Source: Segatella copri (GTDB lineage: Bacteria > Bacteroidota > Bacteroidia > Bacteroidales > Bacteroidaceae). Taken from it: DNA of 64,000 bases. The notes under the pieces were generated by a model that saw only the letters and a program-made list of their open reading frames with translations, was not told where the DNA came from and searched no databases. A program made the position numbers and the translations under genes. Location: the NCBI RefSeq assembly GCF_019249795.2, contig NZ_CP156892.1, positions 62,001 through 126,000 on the forward strand. Reading direction: 5' to 3'. Positions 1-8,192 of the stretch are shown here, one piece after another; position 1 is the first letter of the stretch, and each line of letters opens with the position of its first letter.

Positions 1-317
1 TGGATTGTCCTAACGCCAAGGAACTGCGCCGCCGTTTCGGTTACCGCATCGTGAAGGCGAAATGGAGCGGCAAGGGAACATCCAAGTATGCCATCACGCT
101 CCGCATCATCGGAAACGACGATATCGGTATCGTGAGCAACATCACCAACATCATTTCCAAGGAAGACAAACTCATCATGCGAGGCATCAACATCTCTTCC
201 AAGGATGGTCTCTTCTCTGGCAATGTTACCGTAATGATTGATGATGCTGGCAAGACCGATGCACTCATCAAGAAACTGAGCGCCGTGAAGGGCGTTAAGC
301 AGGTAACGAGAATATAA
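1..317 (+). CDS. rel: Rel/SpoT family (p)ppGpp synthetase/hydrolase, C-terminal ACT domain (5' partial)
   Basis: The reading frame is open from base 3 of the window, so the gene starts outside it and only about 104 C-terminal residues are visible. The start of the visible part carries DCPNA and an RIVKAKW segment, which precede the ACT domain in long RSH enzymes. The rest reads as a beta-alpha-beta ACT fold (ITLRIIGNDDIGIVSNIT through VKGVKQVTRI). RSH enzymes make and degrade the stringent-response alarmone, and the ACT domain takes part in regulation on the ribosome. The catalytic domains are not visible, so synthetase versus hydrolase activity cannot be judged. A bidirectional terminator follows. 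Confidence 0.85.
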   Translation, partial: DCPNAKELRRRFGYRIVKAKWSGKGTSKYAITLRIIGNDDIGIVSNITNIISKEDKLIMRGINISSKDGLFSGNVTVMIDDAGKTDALIKKLSAVKGVKQVTRI

Positions 318-343
318 AACCGGAATACAGAAATACAGAAAAA

Positions 344-378
344 AAATCCCGCAGAGAAAATCTGCGGGATTTTTTTAT
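344..378. terminator. Bidirectional rho-independent terminator
   Basis: A 12-bp perfect stem (AAATCCCGCAGA with its complement) closes a 5-base loop. It is flanked by an A-run on the left and a T-run on the right, so it can end both the rel transcript (+) and the TPR gene transcript (-), which converge here. Confidence 0.9.
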
Positions 379-2339
379 TTCGACTTATTCAAGCGCTTGA
401 TCACAGAATAGGCATCATACAAACCAAGTTCTCCTGCCTTTGAAAGATCCTGGATGGCAGTCTGCTTATTGCCACTCTTGGCTCGTGCTATACCTCTATT
501 ATAATAAGCCTCTGCAAGGCGGTTATCAATTCTCAAGGCAATGGTATAATCATCTATTGCTTTTGAAAGTTCGTTTCTGCCTGCATGAAGATTACCTCTA
601 TTATAATAGATGTAAGCATTGTTGCTGTTCTGGCGAATGGCATCACTGAAATCAGCCTCGGCAGAATGGATGTTCAGAACACCCTTGCCCTCAGCCTTGT
701 TAAATTCATCCATCTCAGCCTGGCAGACAGCACGCTGCCAGTAAGCCAAAGAGTTCTTGTCATCGAGCGAGATATAATAGGTGAAATCACTGATGGCAGC
801 CTCAAAATCACGAAGTACACTATGAGCGATGGCCCTGCGCATCAGGAGACGTTTTCTGGTTTCATTATCGCTCGCCACACTCAACTCTGCCGAAAGTTTA
901 TCAATCATCGAGAATATCTTCATAGAACCATTCTCATCGAGCTGTTCCTTACTGCAAACGATATAAACCTTGTCTGCCTTGGTATGCTGATTGAGCGCAT
1001 CAACCTCCTTGTCATAAGCCTGAACTCCATTTACATTCTGATTGTTTGGGAAATAAGAGAGCTGATACATCGGCAGGAAGGCGGTTTCTACCTGACGGTT
1101 CTGAACCTTACCACGATACTCGCTCTTATAGTTGTGTTCATACTTCGGTTCGTCATCTACTACCAGCGAAGCAAACTTATTCGGGTCAACCTCAGAGCGC
1201 TTACGCATCTCCTTCTTGGTCTTTGCGCTCCATCTCGGCTGGATTCCGATATGCTTGTTCATCTGCGCCTTGAAGATACGGAATTCATCCATCTCTGCCT
1301 TGGCTGTCATGCCCAGGCGCCGGTAACAGCTGGCACGGTTAGACAAACCGGTCCAGAAGTTAGGGAACTGGTTGATAACCTTAGTATAATCCTTGATGGC
1401 AGCTCTCAGATTACCGGTCTTATCATGCAATAGAGCTCGGTTGAAGATAGCCATGAAGTTCTGGGGTTCCATCTTGATAATGAAGTCGAAATCGGTGATA
1501 GCACGGTTATCATCACCCAACTGTACACGCATCAGTCCTCTATTATAATGAGCCAGGAAATTGTTCGGATCCAGATCAAGGGCATTGTCATAATCGCTCA
1601 TCGCCCCTCTGAGGTTATTCAGATTGATACGCGCCAAAGCACGGTTAATGTAACTGTTGACATTGTTAGGTTTGAAATGCAGACTCTTGGTCAGCGCCTC
1701 ATCAGCCGTTTTCCATTCCTTTCTAGCCAGCGCCATATAGGCACGCGTAGTCCAGGCATCCCCATCATACGGATTGAGCTGCAGACTCTTGTCTAGCCAT
1801 TTCTCAGCCTGCACGGTATCTTTCTGATGCAGATACACTTCAGCCTTGAGCGAATAAGCATTCGACCAGTCTTTCCATTTTTCCACGATGGTATCCAGTT
1901 CCTGCTGCGCCGCCTCATACTTTTTGTTTTCCATCTGGCAGATAGCCCGGTTGAACCAGTAATTTCGGTTGCGCGGTTCAAGTCTGATAGCCTCATTATA
2001 GTCAGCTATCGCATCATCAAACCTGTTTTGTCTGATGCGACAGATGGCTCTCAAGTCATAAATATCATTGATATAGGGATTGAGATGCAACGCCTCGGTG
2101 GCATCACTTTCGGCACCCGTAAAGTCATCCAGATTAAATTTTGCCACACTGCGGTAATACCAAGGCTCATACAGATAAGGCTTGGCACCGATAGCCAGAT
2201 TAAAATACTTGATTGAAAGGACGAAATCCTCATAATACAATGCACTCCGACCGGCCGTAACAAGTCGGTCTACACGATATTGGGCAGAAGTCGACATGGT
2301 GCCCATTACCATAAAAAGAACCAAGAGAATCTTCTTCAT
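375..2339 (-). CDS. Secreted tetratricopeptide-repeat protein
   Basis: The chosen start at 2339 gives MKKILLVLFMVMGTMSTSAQ, a clean signal peptide; the reading frame is open 45 codons further upstream, but that part overlaps a terminator and has no signal-like start. The mature protein of about 635 residues is almost entirely TPR units (repeats with W/Y-x-x-R-A and D-P-N-N-x-x-A-Y-x-N-R-G patterns), roughly a dozen in a long N-terminal array and three or four more at the C-terminus, with a less regular part between. TPR solenoids bind proteins, and the signal peptide places it in the periplasm or outer envelope. It lies downstream of ruvX-def but is separated from def by a terminator. No enzymatic motif is seen. 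Confidence 0.85.
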   Translation of the reverse strand: MKKILLVLFMVMGTMSTSAQYRVDRLVTAGRSALYYEDFVLSIKYFNLAIGAKPYLYEPWYYRSVAKFNLDDFTGAESDATEALHLNPYINDIYDLRAICRIRQNRFDDAIADYNEAIRLEPRNRNYWFNRAICQMENKKYEAAQQELDTIVEKWKDWSNAYSLKAEVYLHQKDTVQAEKWLDKSLQLNPYDGDAWTTRAYMALARKEWKTADEALTKSLHFKPNNVNSYINRALARINLNNLRGAMSDYDNALDLDPNNFLAHYNRGLMRVQLGDDNRAITDFDFIIKMEPQNFMAIFNRALLHDKTGNLRAAIKDYTKVINQFPNFWTGLSNRASCYRRLGMTAKAEMDEFRIFKAQMNKHIGIQPRWSAKTKKEMRKRSEVDPNKFASLVVDDEPKYEHNYKSEYRGKVQNRQVETAFLPMYQLSYFPNNQNVNGVQAYDKEVDALNQHTKADKVYIVCSKEQLDENGSMKIFSMIDKLSAELSVASDNETRKRLLMRRAIAHSVLRDFEAAISDFTYYISLDDKNSLAYWQRAVCQAEMDEFNKAEGKGVLNIHSAEADFSDAIRQNSNNAYIYYNRGNLHAGRNELSKAIDDYTIALRIDNRLAEAYYNRGIARAKSGNKQTAIQDLSKAGELGLYDAYSVIKRLNKSK

Positions 2340-2385
2340 CTGTTCGTAACTCTCTGAAATAAAACCTATTGAATGTAGAATAAAA

Positions 2386-2430
2386 AATATAGTAAGCCCA
2401 ATCGTCACGATTACCATGAAGCTTACTATA
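2386..2430 (-). terminator. Terminator of the def transcript
   Basis: TATAGTAAGC at 2388-2397 pairs with GCTTACTATA at 2421-2430. On the minus strand the stem is followed by TTTTTTATT, 12 nt beyond the def stop codon. Confidence 0.7.
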
Positions 2431-2442
2431 TTTTCGGAAGAA

Positions 2443-3000
2443 CTATCGACGTATCTTAGTACGATAGGCAGCACGGAAATTGCCCTTGATGATACTCTTG
2501 AGCTTACCTGCTATCATGTTCTTGCGAAGAGGAGACACACGGTCAACAAACATTGTACCCTCCAAATGGTCGAATTCATGCTGCATCACGCGAGCCAGAT
2601 ATCCCCCTATCCACTCATCATGTTCATTAAAATCCTCATCCATATACTTTACATGGATGCGTGTAGGACGAACCACCTTCTCATTGATACCAGGAATAGA
2701 AAGACATCCCTCTTCAGAAGAGTCGGTATTTTCCTCATCGAGCTCTAGGATATGGGCATTGATGAAAGCATGACGGAATCCTTTATACTCAGGGAAATCC
2801 TCGCTGAGCACATCCAGGTCGATAACAACGAGGCGGATAGGCAAGCCTATCTGGGGTGCAGCCAGTCCAATGCCGTTGCTGGAATCAAGGGTTTCATACA
2901 TATTATTAATCAACACCTTGAGATCTGGATAATCAGGTGTAATATCTTCAGCCACTTTTCTCAGCACTGGCTGACCATAAATATAAATCGGTAAAATCAT
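2443..3000 (-). CDS. def: Peptide deformylase
   Basis: This enzyme removes the N-terminal formyl group from nascent proteins. All three diagnostic motifs are present in the 185-residue protein: GIGLAAPQ (43-50), EEGCLSIPG with metal ligand Cys99, and QHEFDHLEG with ligands His141 and His145 and catalytic Glu142. Length is normal for the family. The start codon overlaps the ruvX stop as TAATG, so translation is probably coupled. The order ruvX-def is, as far as I recall, common in Bacteroidota. Confidence 0.97.
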   Translation of the reverse strand: MILPIYIYGQPVLRKVAEDITPDYPDLKVLINNMYETLDSSNGIGLAAPQIGLPIRLVVIDLDVLSEDFPEYKGFRHAFINAHILELDEENTDSSEEGCLSIPGINEKVVRPTRIHVKYMDEDFNEHDEWIGGYLARVMQHEFDHLEGTMFVDRVSPLRKNMIAGKLKSIIKGNFRAAYRTKIRR

Positions 3001-3413
3001 TATCTTCTTGATTGCAAATAATCCTGTAATATGATGGTAGCACTTATCTCGTCTACCAATCCTTTATTTTCTTTTCTCACCTTCTTCTTTACACCTCCAT
3101 CTATCATGGCTCTATGTGCCAGAACTGATGTAAATCTCTCGTCATAATATTCAATTGGAATTTCAGGATGAGCCTTTCGCCAACGGTTGTAGAAGTTTTC
3201 TACTCTTGCCAGGTTTTCACTTGGCTGCCCGTTAGGTTGCATCGGTTTTCCGATAACAATGCGCTCCACCTGTTCTTTCTGAATATAAGTTTCGATATAA
3301 GTGAAAAGTTCATGTGTAGAAACTGTGGCCAACCCATTGGCAATAATCTGCAATGGGTCGGTCACAGCCAGTCCGGTACGTTTTTTACCGTAATCTATAG
3401 ATAAAATTCGCAT
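3000..3413 (-). CDS. ruvX: Putative pre-16S rRNA nuclease / Holliday-junction resolvase-like YqgF (RuvX)
   Basis: The 137-residue RNase-H-fold protein starts with the [19 protein letters not shown] motif (catalytic Asp7). It also has the IVIGKP strand near residue 75, YDERFTS near 110 and the C-terminal [14 protein letters not shown] helix with its acidic residue. Family members process the 5' end of 16S rRNA in E. coli and were earlier predicted to resolve Holliday junctions. It sits between a SPOR lipoprotein gene and def and shares TAATG with def. Confidence 0.95.
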   Translation of the reverse strand: MRILSIDYGKKRTGLAVTDPLQIIANGLATVSTHELFTYIETYIQKEQVERIVIGKPMQPNGQPSENLARVENFYNRWRKAHPEIPIEYYDERFTSVLAHRAMIDGGVKKKVRKENKGLVDEISATIILQDYLQSRR

Positions 3414-3449
3414 TAATCTACGGATATCTTATCCTTATATAATATCAGA

Positions 3450-3935
3450 TTACTTCTTAAGGAGTAACCAAGCATCAGGATACTCACCAGCGCGAAGCTG
3501 ATTGCGGCTCTTGACAGCAGCAGCCTTATCAGCAAATGTAGAAGCTACCACGCGATACATGTTACGCTCTGTGTTCAGGGCGATCTGAGCATCGTAGCCA
3601 GCGCTCTTCAATGTACTAGCCAATCCCTCAGCGTTAGCCTTGAGAGAGAAAGAACCAACTACTACGCTATAGCTTGACAAGCCAGAACCTGAGATGAGAG
3701 AAACATCCTCAGAACGAACAGTAGCATTATCAACCTCAGTCTGCTCATCAGAAGGAGCCTGAGTCTCGAGAGGAGCTACAACTGGTTCCTGAGCAACAGG
3801 AGCCTGAGCTGCCTGCTGTTCCTGCTGCTGAGCCTTCTCATATGCCTTCTTGTATGCACTTTCCTTAGATGTACCACAACTTGCGAGCGCCAAAACTGCG
3901 CACATTCCCATGCTTAATACTGTAATTTTCTTCAT
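3450..3935 (-). CDS. SPOR-domain lipoprotein
   Basis: The 161-residue protein has a lipoprotein signal (LALASC, lipidated Cys20), then a linker of about 60 residues rich in Gln, Ala, Pro and Glu. A C-terminal SPOR domain begins near residue 87 (SVVVGSFSLKANAEGLASTL through AWLLLKK). SPOR domains bind denuded glycan strands of peptidoglycan, typically at the division septum, so the product is probably a membrane-anchored cell-wall-associated protein. It is transcribed toward ruvX with a 36-nt gap. Confidence 0.9.
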   Translation of the reverse strand: MKKITVLSMGMCAVLALASCGTSKESAYKKAYEKAQQQEQQAAQAPVAQEPVVAPLETQAPSDEQTEVDNATVRSEDVSLISGSGLSSYSVVVGSFSLKANAEGLASTLKSAGYDAQIALNTERNMYRVVASTFADKAAAVKSRNQLRAGEYPDAWLLLKK

Positions 3936-4133
3936 AATTCTTATTCGTTTTATTGTTTATTATTGTTGTTCATTCAATATAAATTTCGCATTATGCGTTT
4001 TTTACTCTGCGAAAATACAAAAAAATACCCGAAAAACGAAGAATATGCCGCCTAAAGTTTGTTAAATAAGGCTATTAAAACATTTTTAATGAAAAATTAA
4101 GGCTAAAAGACTTGTTTTTTAAAGAGAATTTAG

Positions 4134-4141
4134 TATATTTG
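4134..4141 (+). promoter_or_regulatory. TAnnTTTG -7 box for the YtxH gene group
   Basis: TATATTTG lies 57 nt upstream of the YtxH start and is followed by GCATCG. It matches the Bacteroidota -7 consensus TAnnTTTG. Confidence 0.7.
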
Positions 4142-4198
4142 CATCGTCAAATGAAAATGACAAGAATATAATCGTTTAACGTTTAAAATTTATAGCAT

Positions 4199-4411
4199 AT
4201 GAAAACATTAGGTTACATTGGTGCTTTCCTCGGCGGTGCTATCGCTGGTACAGCACTCGGTTTGATTTTCGCTCCTGAGAAGGGTGAGGATACACGTAGT
4301 AAGATTGCAGGTGCAGTAGACGATTTCTGCAAGAAGCACGACATCAAGTTGAGCCGTAAGGACGTTGATGATCTGGTTGACGATATCAAGGACGCAGCTC
4401 CTGAGGTTTAA
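4199..4411 (+). CDS. YtxH-domain small membrane protein
   Basis: The 70-residue protein begins with a glycine-rich hydrophobic segment (GAFLGGAIAGTALGLIFAP, residues 8-26). The hallmark APEKGEDTR and an amphipathic charged tail follow. YtxH-like proteins are often general-stress or envelope proteins of unknown mechanism. It is first of a trio of small genes spaced 12 and 15 nt apart, behind its own TAnnTTTG promoter. Confidence 0.85.
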   Translation: MKTLGYIGAFLGGAIAGTALGLIFAPEKGEDTRSKIAGAVDDFCKKHDIKLSRKDVDDLVDDIKDAAPEV

Positions 4412-4423
4412 TCATCACCTATC

Positions 4424-4780
4424 ATGATGTTCTCTAACGATAAAAATGTAGAAACTATCGGGCAGCTCATTGAGGTGCTTAAACATTACATCGGGCTTCA
4501 GAGCGAATTTCTGAAGCTCGATATTGTGGATAAGGTGGTACGCCTGCTTACAGTCATCACCATGACGGTGGTACTCCTGGGCTTACTTACGCTTACCCTC
4601 ATTTACCTATCCTTTGGCGCTGCTTTTGCATTGGCAGACTTAATAGGTAGTCTGACTTTCGGATTCTGCATTGTTGCTGCAGTATACCTATTTATATTAA
4701 TATTATTTGTAATTTTCCGCCATAAGTGGATCGAGAGACCATTGGTCAGATTTCTGGCCAGCCTCTTAATGGAAAAATAA
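4424..4780 (+). CDS. Holin-like (phage holin family) inner-membrane protein
   Basis: The 118-residue protein has two strong membrane segments, at about residues 40-66 (VITMTVVLLGLLTLTLIYLS) and 75-98. They are preceded by a soluble amphipathic N-terminus and followed by a basic IFRHKWIERPLVR segment. This layout fits the chromosomal holin-like family that accompanies YtxH genes; here it is not phage-associated. A role in envelope maintenance is inference from context. Confidence 0.75.
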   Translation: MMFSNDKNVETIGQLIEVLKHYIGLQSEFLKLDIVDKVVRLLTVITMTVVLLGLLTLTLIYLSFGAAFALADLIGSLTFGFCIVAAVYLFILILFVIFRHKWIERPLVRFLASLLMEK

Positions 4781-4795
4781 CCTCCTTTTCGCAAC

Positions 4796-5059
4796 ATGAC
4801 AAATCATTCAGAAATCACAAAATATAATTCCTTAAACGATATCCGACTCAAAAAAGAGGCGATACGCAAGGAAATTGATGCCGATGATGCCAAGATTCAG
4901 ACTTTATGGAACTCGCTTTTCACAAAACCTGAAATCCTGTCACGCAATGCGAGTCCTAGCAAGCGACTGCAGAGTTTGCTGCAGGTGGGAGCAGGAGCAT
5001 TCGACGGTGCACTGTTGGCTTGGAAACTTTACCGGAGATTCAAACCTCGGAAGAGATGA
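4796..5059 (+). CDS. Small conserved hypothetical protein, third gene of YtxH trio
   Basis: 87 residues. The N-terminal half is charged and probably helical (LKKEAIRKEIDADDAKIQTL). The C-terminal half has a short moderately hydrophobic stretch (GAGAFDGALLAWKLY) and ends in a basic KPRKR tail, so a membrane-peripheral location is possible. I do not recognise a named domain. Its position 15 nt after the holin-like gene argues for co-function with the two upstream proteins. Confidence 0.7.
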   Translation: MTNHSEITKYNSLNDIRLKKEAIRKEIDADDAKIQTLWNSLFTKPEILSRNASPSKRLQSLLQVGAGAFDGALLAWKLYRRFKPRKR

Positions 5060-5135
5060 ATCATATACCGTTTTGGGGAAAGGAAAGATGCCTTGGAAAA
5101 AGGTATTTTTCAGTCATCCAAAAGGGGATAAAAAC

Positions 5136-5199
5136 AAAAAAGGGTCGCCGCTGCGACCCCAATACCTTGTTAACCTTAAATCTAATACTATGAAAAACA
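5136..5199 (-). ncRNA. Candidate short RNA, about 65 nt: minimal promoter-to-terminator unit
   Basis: On the minus strand a TAnnTTTG box at 5206-5213 is followed within about 45 nt by a strong terminator: a 7-bp stem GGGTCGC/GCGACCC at 5142-5159, then TTTTTT. The only transcript possible is about 65 nt and holds no open frame. The unit lies alone in the 256-nt gap between the YtxH trio and the metallo-hydrolase gene. It could alternatively be just a terminator for the metallo-hydrolase transcript, 160 nt past its stop. The rest of this gap shows no other feature. Confidence 0.5.
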
Positions 5200-5205
5200 C
5201 ACATG

Positions 5206-5213
5206 CAAATATA
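5206..5213 (-). promoter_or_regulatory. TAnnTTTG -7 box of the candidate short RNA
   Basis: The minus-strand TATATTTG is followed by GCATGTG. The next feature downstream is a T-tailed hairpin and not a gene. Confidence 0.5.
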
Positions 5214-5315
5214 GAAATAATCTATGATACTCGCAAATTTTTCTTAGCAAAAGACTTAGCAGTTCAGTTTAATTAACTTTTACCAACCTATTTTTAAACC
5301 TTTTTCAATAAAAAT

Positions 5316-6095
5316 TCATCTATTTCCTACATATACCTCCATTCCATCGAAGCCAAATTCAAAGCCTTCGGACAGCCTTTTATTCGCCTCATCGTGAAAA
5401 CCTATCTGGTGAGTCACATGAATAAAATAAGTATGTTTTGCTCCTATCCTGCGCGACACCTCAATAGCATCAGATACAAGCTGATGACTGTGATGTGTTT
5501 TCTCAAATCTGAGTGCGTTAATTACGAGTGTTTCCACACCTTCCAAATAAGCATATTCTTCATCACCCATAGATTTCATATCAGTAATATAGGCAAACTT
5601 ATCAAACCGATAGCCGAGAATAGGCATCTTATCGTGCATCACACGGATAGGAAGAAACTCAATGTCACCTATCTGATAATGCTCATGCGGATGAATGGTA
5701 TGCAATTTGAGTTTAGGAGCTCCCGGATAGAGTTTTTCTGCATTCTTCGGAAAGCAGTAAGGCATCGTATGAGGCAGCCCCGCAGTAACGATTTCATCGC
5801 CATAGATATTAATATCACCAAAGATACAGAAAGGGCGCAAATCATCAATACCACCAACATGGTCGTAATGGATATGCGTAATCAGGACGCCATCTATCTT
5901 TCTGAAAGGCACACGCAACAACTGCTGTCGGATATCAGGTCCGGCATCTATCAGAATACGGGTATTCTCCGTTTCTATCATTGCTGCACTGCGCAATCTT
6001 TTATCATGCGGATCCGTACTTCGGCACACTTCACAGTTACATCCCAACGAAGGAACACCGCCCGATGTGCCTGTACCTAACAAAGTTACCTTCAT
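5316..6095 (-). CDS. MBL-fold metallo-hydrolase (PhnP/RNase Z-like group)
   Basis: The 259-residue protein starts with MKVTLLGTGTSGGVPSLGC, typical of the PhnP-like branch of metallo-beta-lactamase-fold phosphodiesterases. The metal-binding motif HIHYDHVGG lies near residues 74-82, and further conserved His and Asp residues occur in VMHDKMPILG, YITDMKSM and YFIHVTHQIGF. CNCEVCRSTDP (19-29) resembles the Cys-rich insert of PhnP. The substrate is unknown; cyclic phosphodiesters are plausible. The gene follows murB with a 37-nt gap and is probably in the same transcript. Confidence 0.88.
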   Translation of the reverse strand: MKVTLLGTGTSGGVPSLGCNCEVCRSTDPHDKRLRSAAMIETENTRILIDAGPDIRQQLLRVPFRKIDGVLITHIHYDHVGGIDDLRPFCIFGDINIYGDEIVTAGLPHTMPYCFPKNAEKLYPGAPKLKLHTIHPHEHYQIGDIEFLPIRVMHDKMPILGYRFDKFAYITDMKSMGDEEYAYLEGVETLVINALRFEKTHHSHQLVSDAIEVSRRIGAKHTYFIHVTHQIGFHDEANKRLSEGFEFGFDGMEVYVGNR

Positions 6096-6132
6096 TAATT
6101 ATCAAATATTTTTCTGAAAACAACCGAATTCT

Positions 6133-7188
6133 TCACTTAACATTCACTTCCGGATGAATCTCTATGCCAAACTTCTGCTTCACATCCTCCTGGATGGTCT
6201 TACAGAGTTTTACGATTTCCTCGCCCGTAGCGCCGCCACGATTCACTAGCACCAGTGCCTGCTTATCATGCACACCGGCCCGTCCCAGACTCTTTCCCTT
6301 CCAGCCACACTGATCAATCATCCAACCAGCCGGAATCTTTTCATGAGAATCATCGATTGTATAATGAGGCATACCCGGATAAAGAGCAGCCAGTTCTTCG
6401 TACTTAGCCTTCTCTACAATAGGATTCATAAAGAAACTGCCTGCATTACCCAACACCTTAGGATCAGGCAATTTTGCCTCTCTAATTTCTATGATGGCAT
6501 CACGAAGTTGCTGGGCTGTAGGCTCAGCAATACACTTAGCCTCGAGCGCAGAACGGATATTACCATAATCCAGATCCGGACGGAAGGTTTTCTGCAAACG
6601 GTAAATCACATGCGTCACCAGATACTTATCCTTCCACTCATGCTTAAATTTACTCTGACGGTAACTATACTCGCAGTCAGCATTATCAAACACCACTACC
6701 CTGCCCGTAGCTATCTCAACCGCTTCCACCTTATATATAATATCCTTGGCTTCCACACCATAGGCACCAATATTCTGAACCGCACTGGCACCTACTTCAC
6801 CCGGAATAATACTCAGATTTTCAGCTCCATGATAGCCATGCTCTACGGCATAAGCTACCACATCATCAAACACCTCACCACTACCACAGGAAATGAATAC
6901 CCAATCCAGATTGCACAAAGCATCATCCCCCTCTGCAGCTGCCAAAGTCTTGTTGTCAAGAACCTCAATACCCATAATAGCCGAATGGAGCACTGTACCA
7001 GCATAATCACCGGTCAGCAAGAGATTGCTACCACCGCCCAAAATGAGCAGTGGCTGATCTGCCTCTGTCAGCAAGCCCACTATCTGTCGGGCTTCCTCTA
7101 CCGATTCATACTCCAGAAATCTGCTGCATTTAGCATCAATCCCGAATGTATTGTGAGCCAAAAGGCCATAGTTACGAATATCCTTCAT
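6133..7188 (-). CDS. murB: UDP-N-acetylenolpyruvoylglucosamine reductase
   Basis: MurB is an FAD enzyme that reduces the enolpyruvyl group to make UDP-MurNAc in peptidoglycan synthesis. Visible motifs in the 351-residue protein are GGGSNLLL (FAD binding), LSIIPGEVGASAVQNIGAYG, GNAGSFFMNP with the proton-donor Ser, and the C-terminal EIHPEVNVK. The length matches type I MurB. It sits between a DUF4348 lipoprotein gene (32-nt gap upstream) and the metallo-hydrolase. Confidence 0.97.
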   Translation of the reverse strand: MKDIRNYGLLAHNTFGIDAKCSRFLEYESVEEARQIVGLLTEADQPLLILGGGSNLLLTGDYAGTVLHSAIMGIEVLDNKTLAAAEGDDALCNLDWVFISCGSGEVFDDVVAYAVEHGYHGAENLSIIPGEVGASAVQNIGAYGVEAKDIIYKVEAVEIATGRVVVFDNADCEYSYRQSKFKHEWKDKYLVTHVIYRLQKTFRPDLDYGNIRSALEAKCIAEPTAQQLRDAIIEIREAKLPDPKVLGNAGSFFMNPIVEKAKYEELAALYPGMPHYTIDDSHEKIPAGWMIDQCGWKGKSLGRAGVHDKQALVLVNRGGATGEEIVKLCKTIQEDVKQKFGIEIHPEVNVK

Positions 7189-7220
7189 ATCTGGTTAAAC
7201 TATTACTACTAACTAAAAAG

Positions 7221-8078
7221 CTACATATTCAGTTTGATCAGTTCCCATTTTCCTCCATTTTTTTTGAAAGTAAGAGAGGTTTCCATACCATTGGCGATAC
7301 CACGAATCACGAAGATTTTCTGGTTGCTCTCGGTATATTTCTGACCATAGATTACATTGTAAATCATGCCGTGAGGCAGTTGAGGCGCAAAGGCAGGCCA
7401 TGTTTCCGGTTCTATATCGCCTGTCATCGTACTGAAATCATCATCAGGATCAGGACCGGTAAACTTCACCGGATTATGGATGTGGCGAGCCTGGAAAGCG
7501 GTATCAGTAGCAAAATGTCCGTAAAACTTCAGGAAACTGGCATTATTATTCTGATACATAGGCACGTAGCAGATGCTAGTCATCATCCACTGACCATTGA
7601 TGCGATTAAACACAAACTGCTGAACTGTCTTTCTACTATAGAACACCTTTTCTATTACTACATGATCGATAGTAGTATCCTTCATCAGTTTCATCTGTTT
7701 CTGATTATCAAAAATCAGCGTGTAATAATCCTGGCGCATGAAGAAATGCTCCATCTTCCAATGTTTTTTTTCTATCTTCTTGGTCAGTTTCTTACCGTGA
7801 TATACCGGCAGCGGGAAGACAATACGACTTTTCTGCAACTTTCTGTTAGCTGCAAAATTAAACACAAAATCATCAAAAAGCTCGTCAGCCGCCTTTGGCA
7901 TCGGAGTCTCCTCTATCAGCTGTTCTGTAGAGTCCATCGCTTGGGTGTCGGCAATCACCGAGTCGGATGAAGCCGAATCAATGGCAGGCGCAGGCTTCTT
8001 GTCTGTACATCCCACAGACGTGAAACAAACGATGGTAAGCACCGCCATTAACACCGTTAATAAACAGAGTTTTTTCAT
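7221..8078 (-). CDS. DUF4348 family lipoprotein
   Basis: The start at 8078 gives a signal sequence with a probable lipobox ending SVGC; an in-frame codon 33 nt upstream lies closer to the promoter box and would add a non-signal-like extension. After an acidic Ser/Asp linker, the family-typical ETPMPKAADELFDDFVFNF occurs near residue 60, then a Tyr/Phe-rich domain (HFFMRQDYYTLIFDNQ). I recognise this as DUF4348, a Bacteroidota-restricted family of unknown function. It is the first gene of the DUF4348-murB-hydrolase group. Confidence 0.75.
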   Translation of the reverse strand: MKKLCLLTVLMAVLTIVCFTSVGCTDKKPAPAIDSASSDSVIADTQAMDSTEQLIEETPMPKAADELFDDFVFNFAANRKLQKSRIVFPLPVYHGKKLTKKIEKKHWKMEHFFMRQDYYTLIFDNQKQMKLMKDTTIDHVVIEKVFYSRKTVQQFVFNRINGQWMMTSICYVPMYQNNNASFLKFYGHFATDTAFQARHIHNPVKFTGPDPDDDFSTMTGDIEPETWPAFAPQLPHGMIYNVIYGQKYTESNQKIFVIRGIANGMETSLTFKKNGGKWELIKLNM

Positions 8079-8108
8079 AAACCTATTAAATTTCTCAAAT
8101 TTTCCATG

Positions 8109-8116
8109 CAAAAGTA
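8109..8116 (-). promoter_or_regulatory. TAnnTTTG -7 box for DUF4348-murB group
   Basis: The minus-strand TACTTTTG is 31 nt from the DUF4348 start and divergent from the pheS promoter 43 nt away. Confidence 0.65.
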
Positions 8117-8158
8117 CAACTTTCTTTTGAATTATTTCATCTTTTAAGCAAAAAATGT

Positions 8159-8166
8159 TATCTTTG
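8159..8166 (+). promoter_or_regulatory. TAnnTTTG -7 box for pheS
   Basis: TATCTTTG followed by CAG, 26 nt upstream of the pheS start. Confidence 0.75.
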
Positions 8167-8192
8167 CAGTCAAAAAAGATAAAAATATAGAT

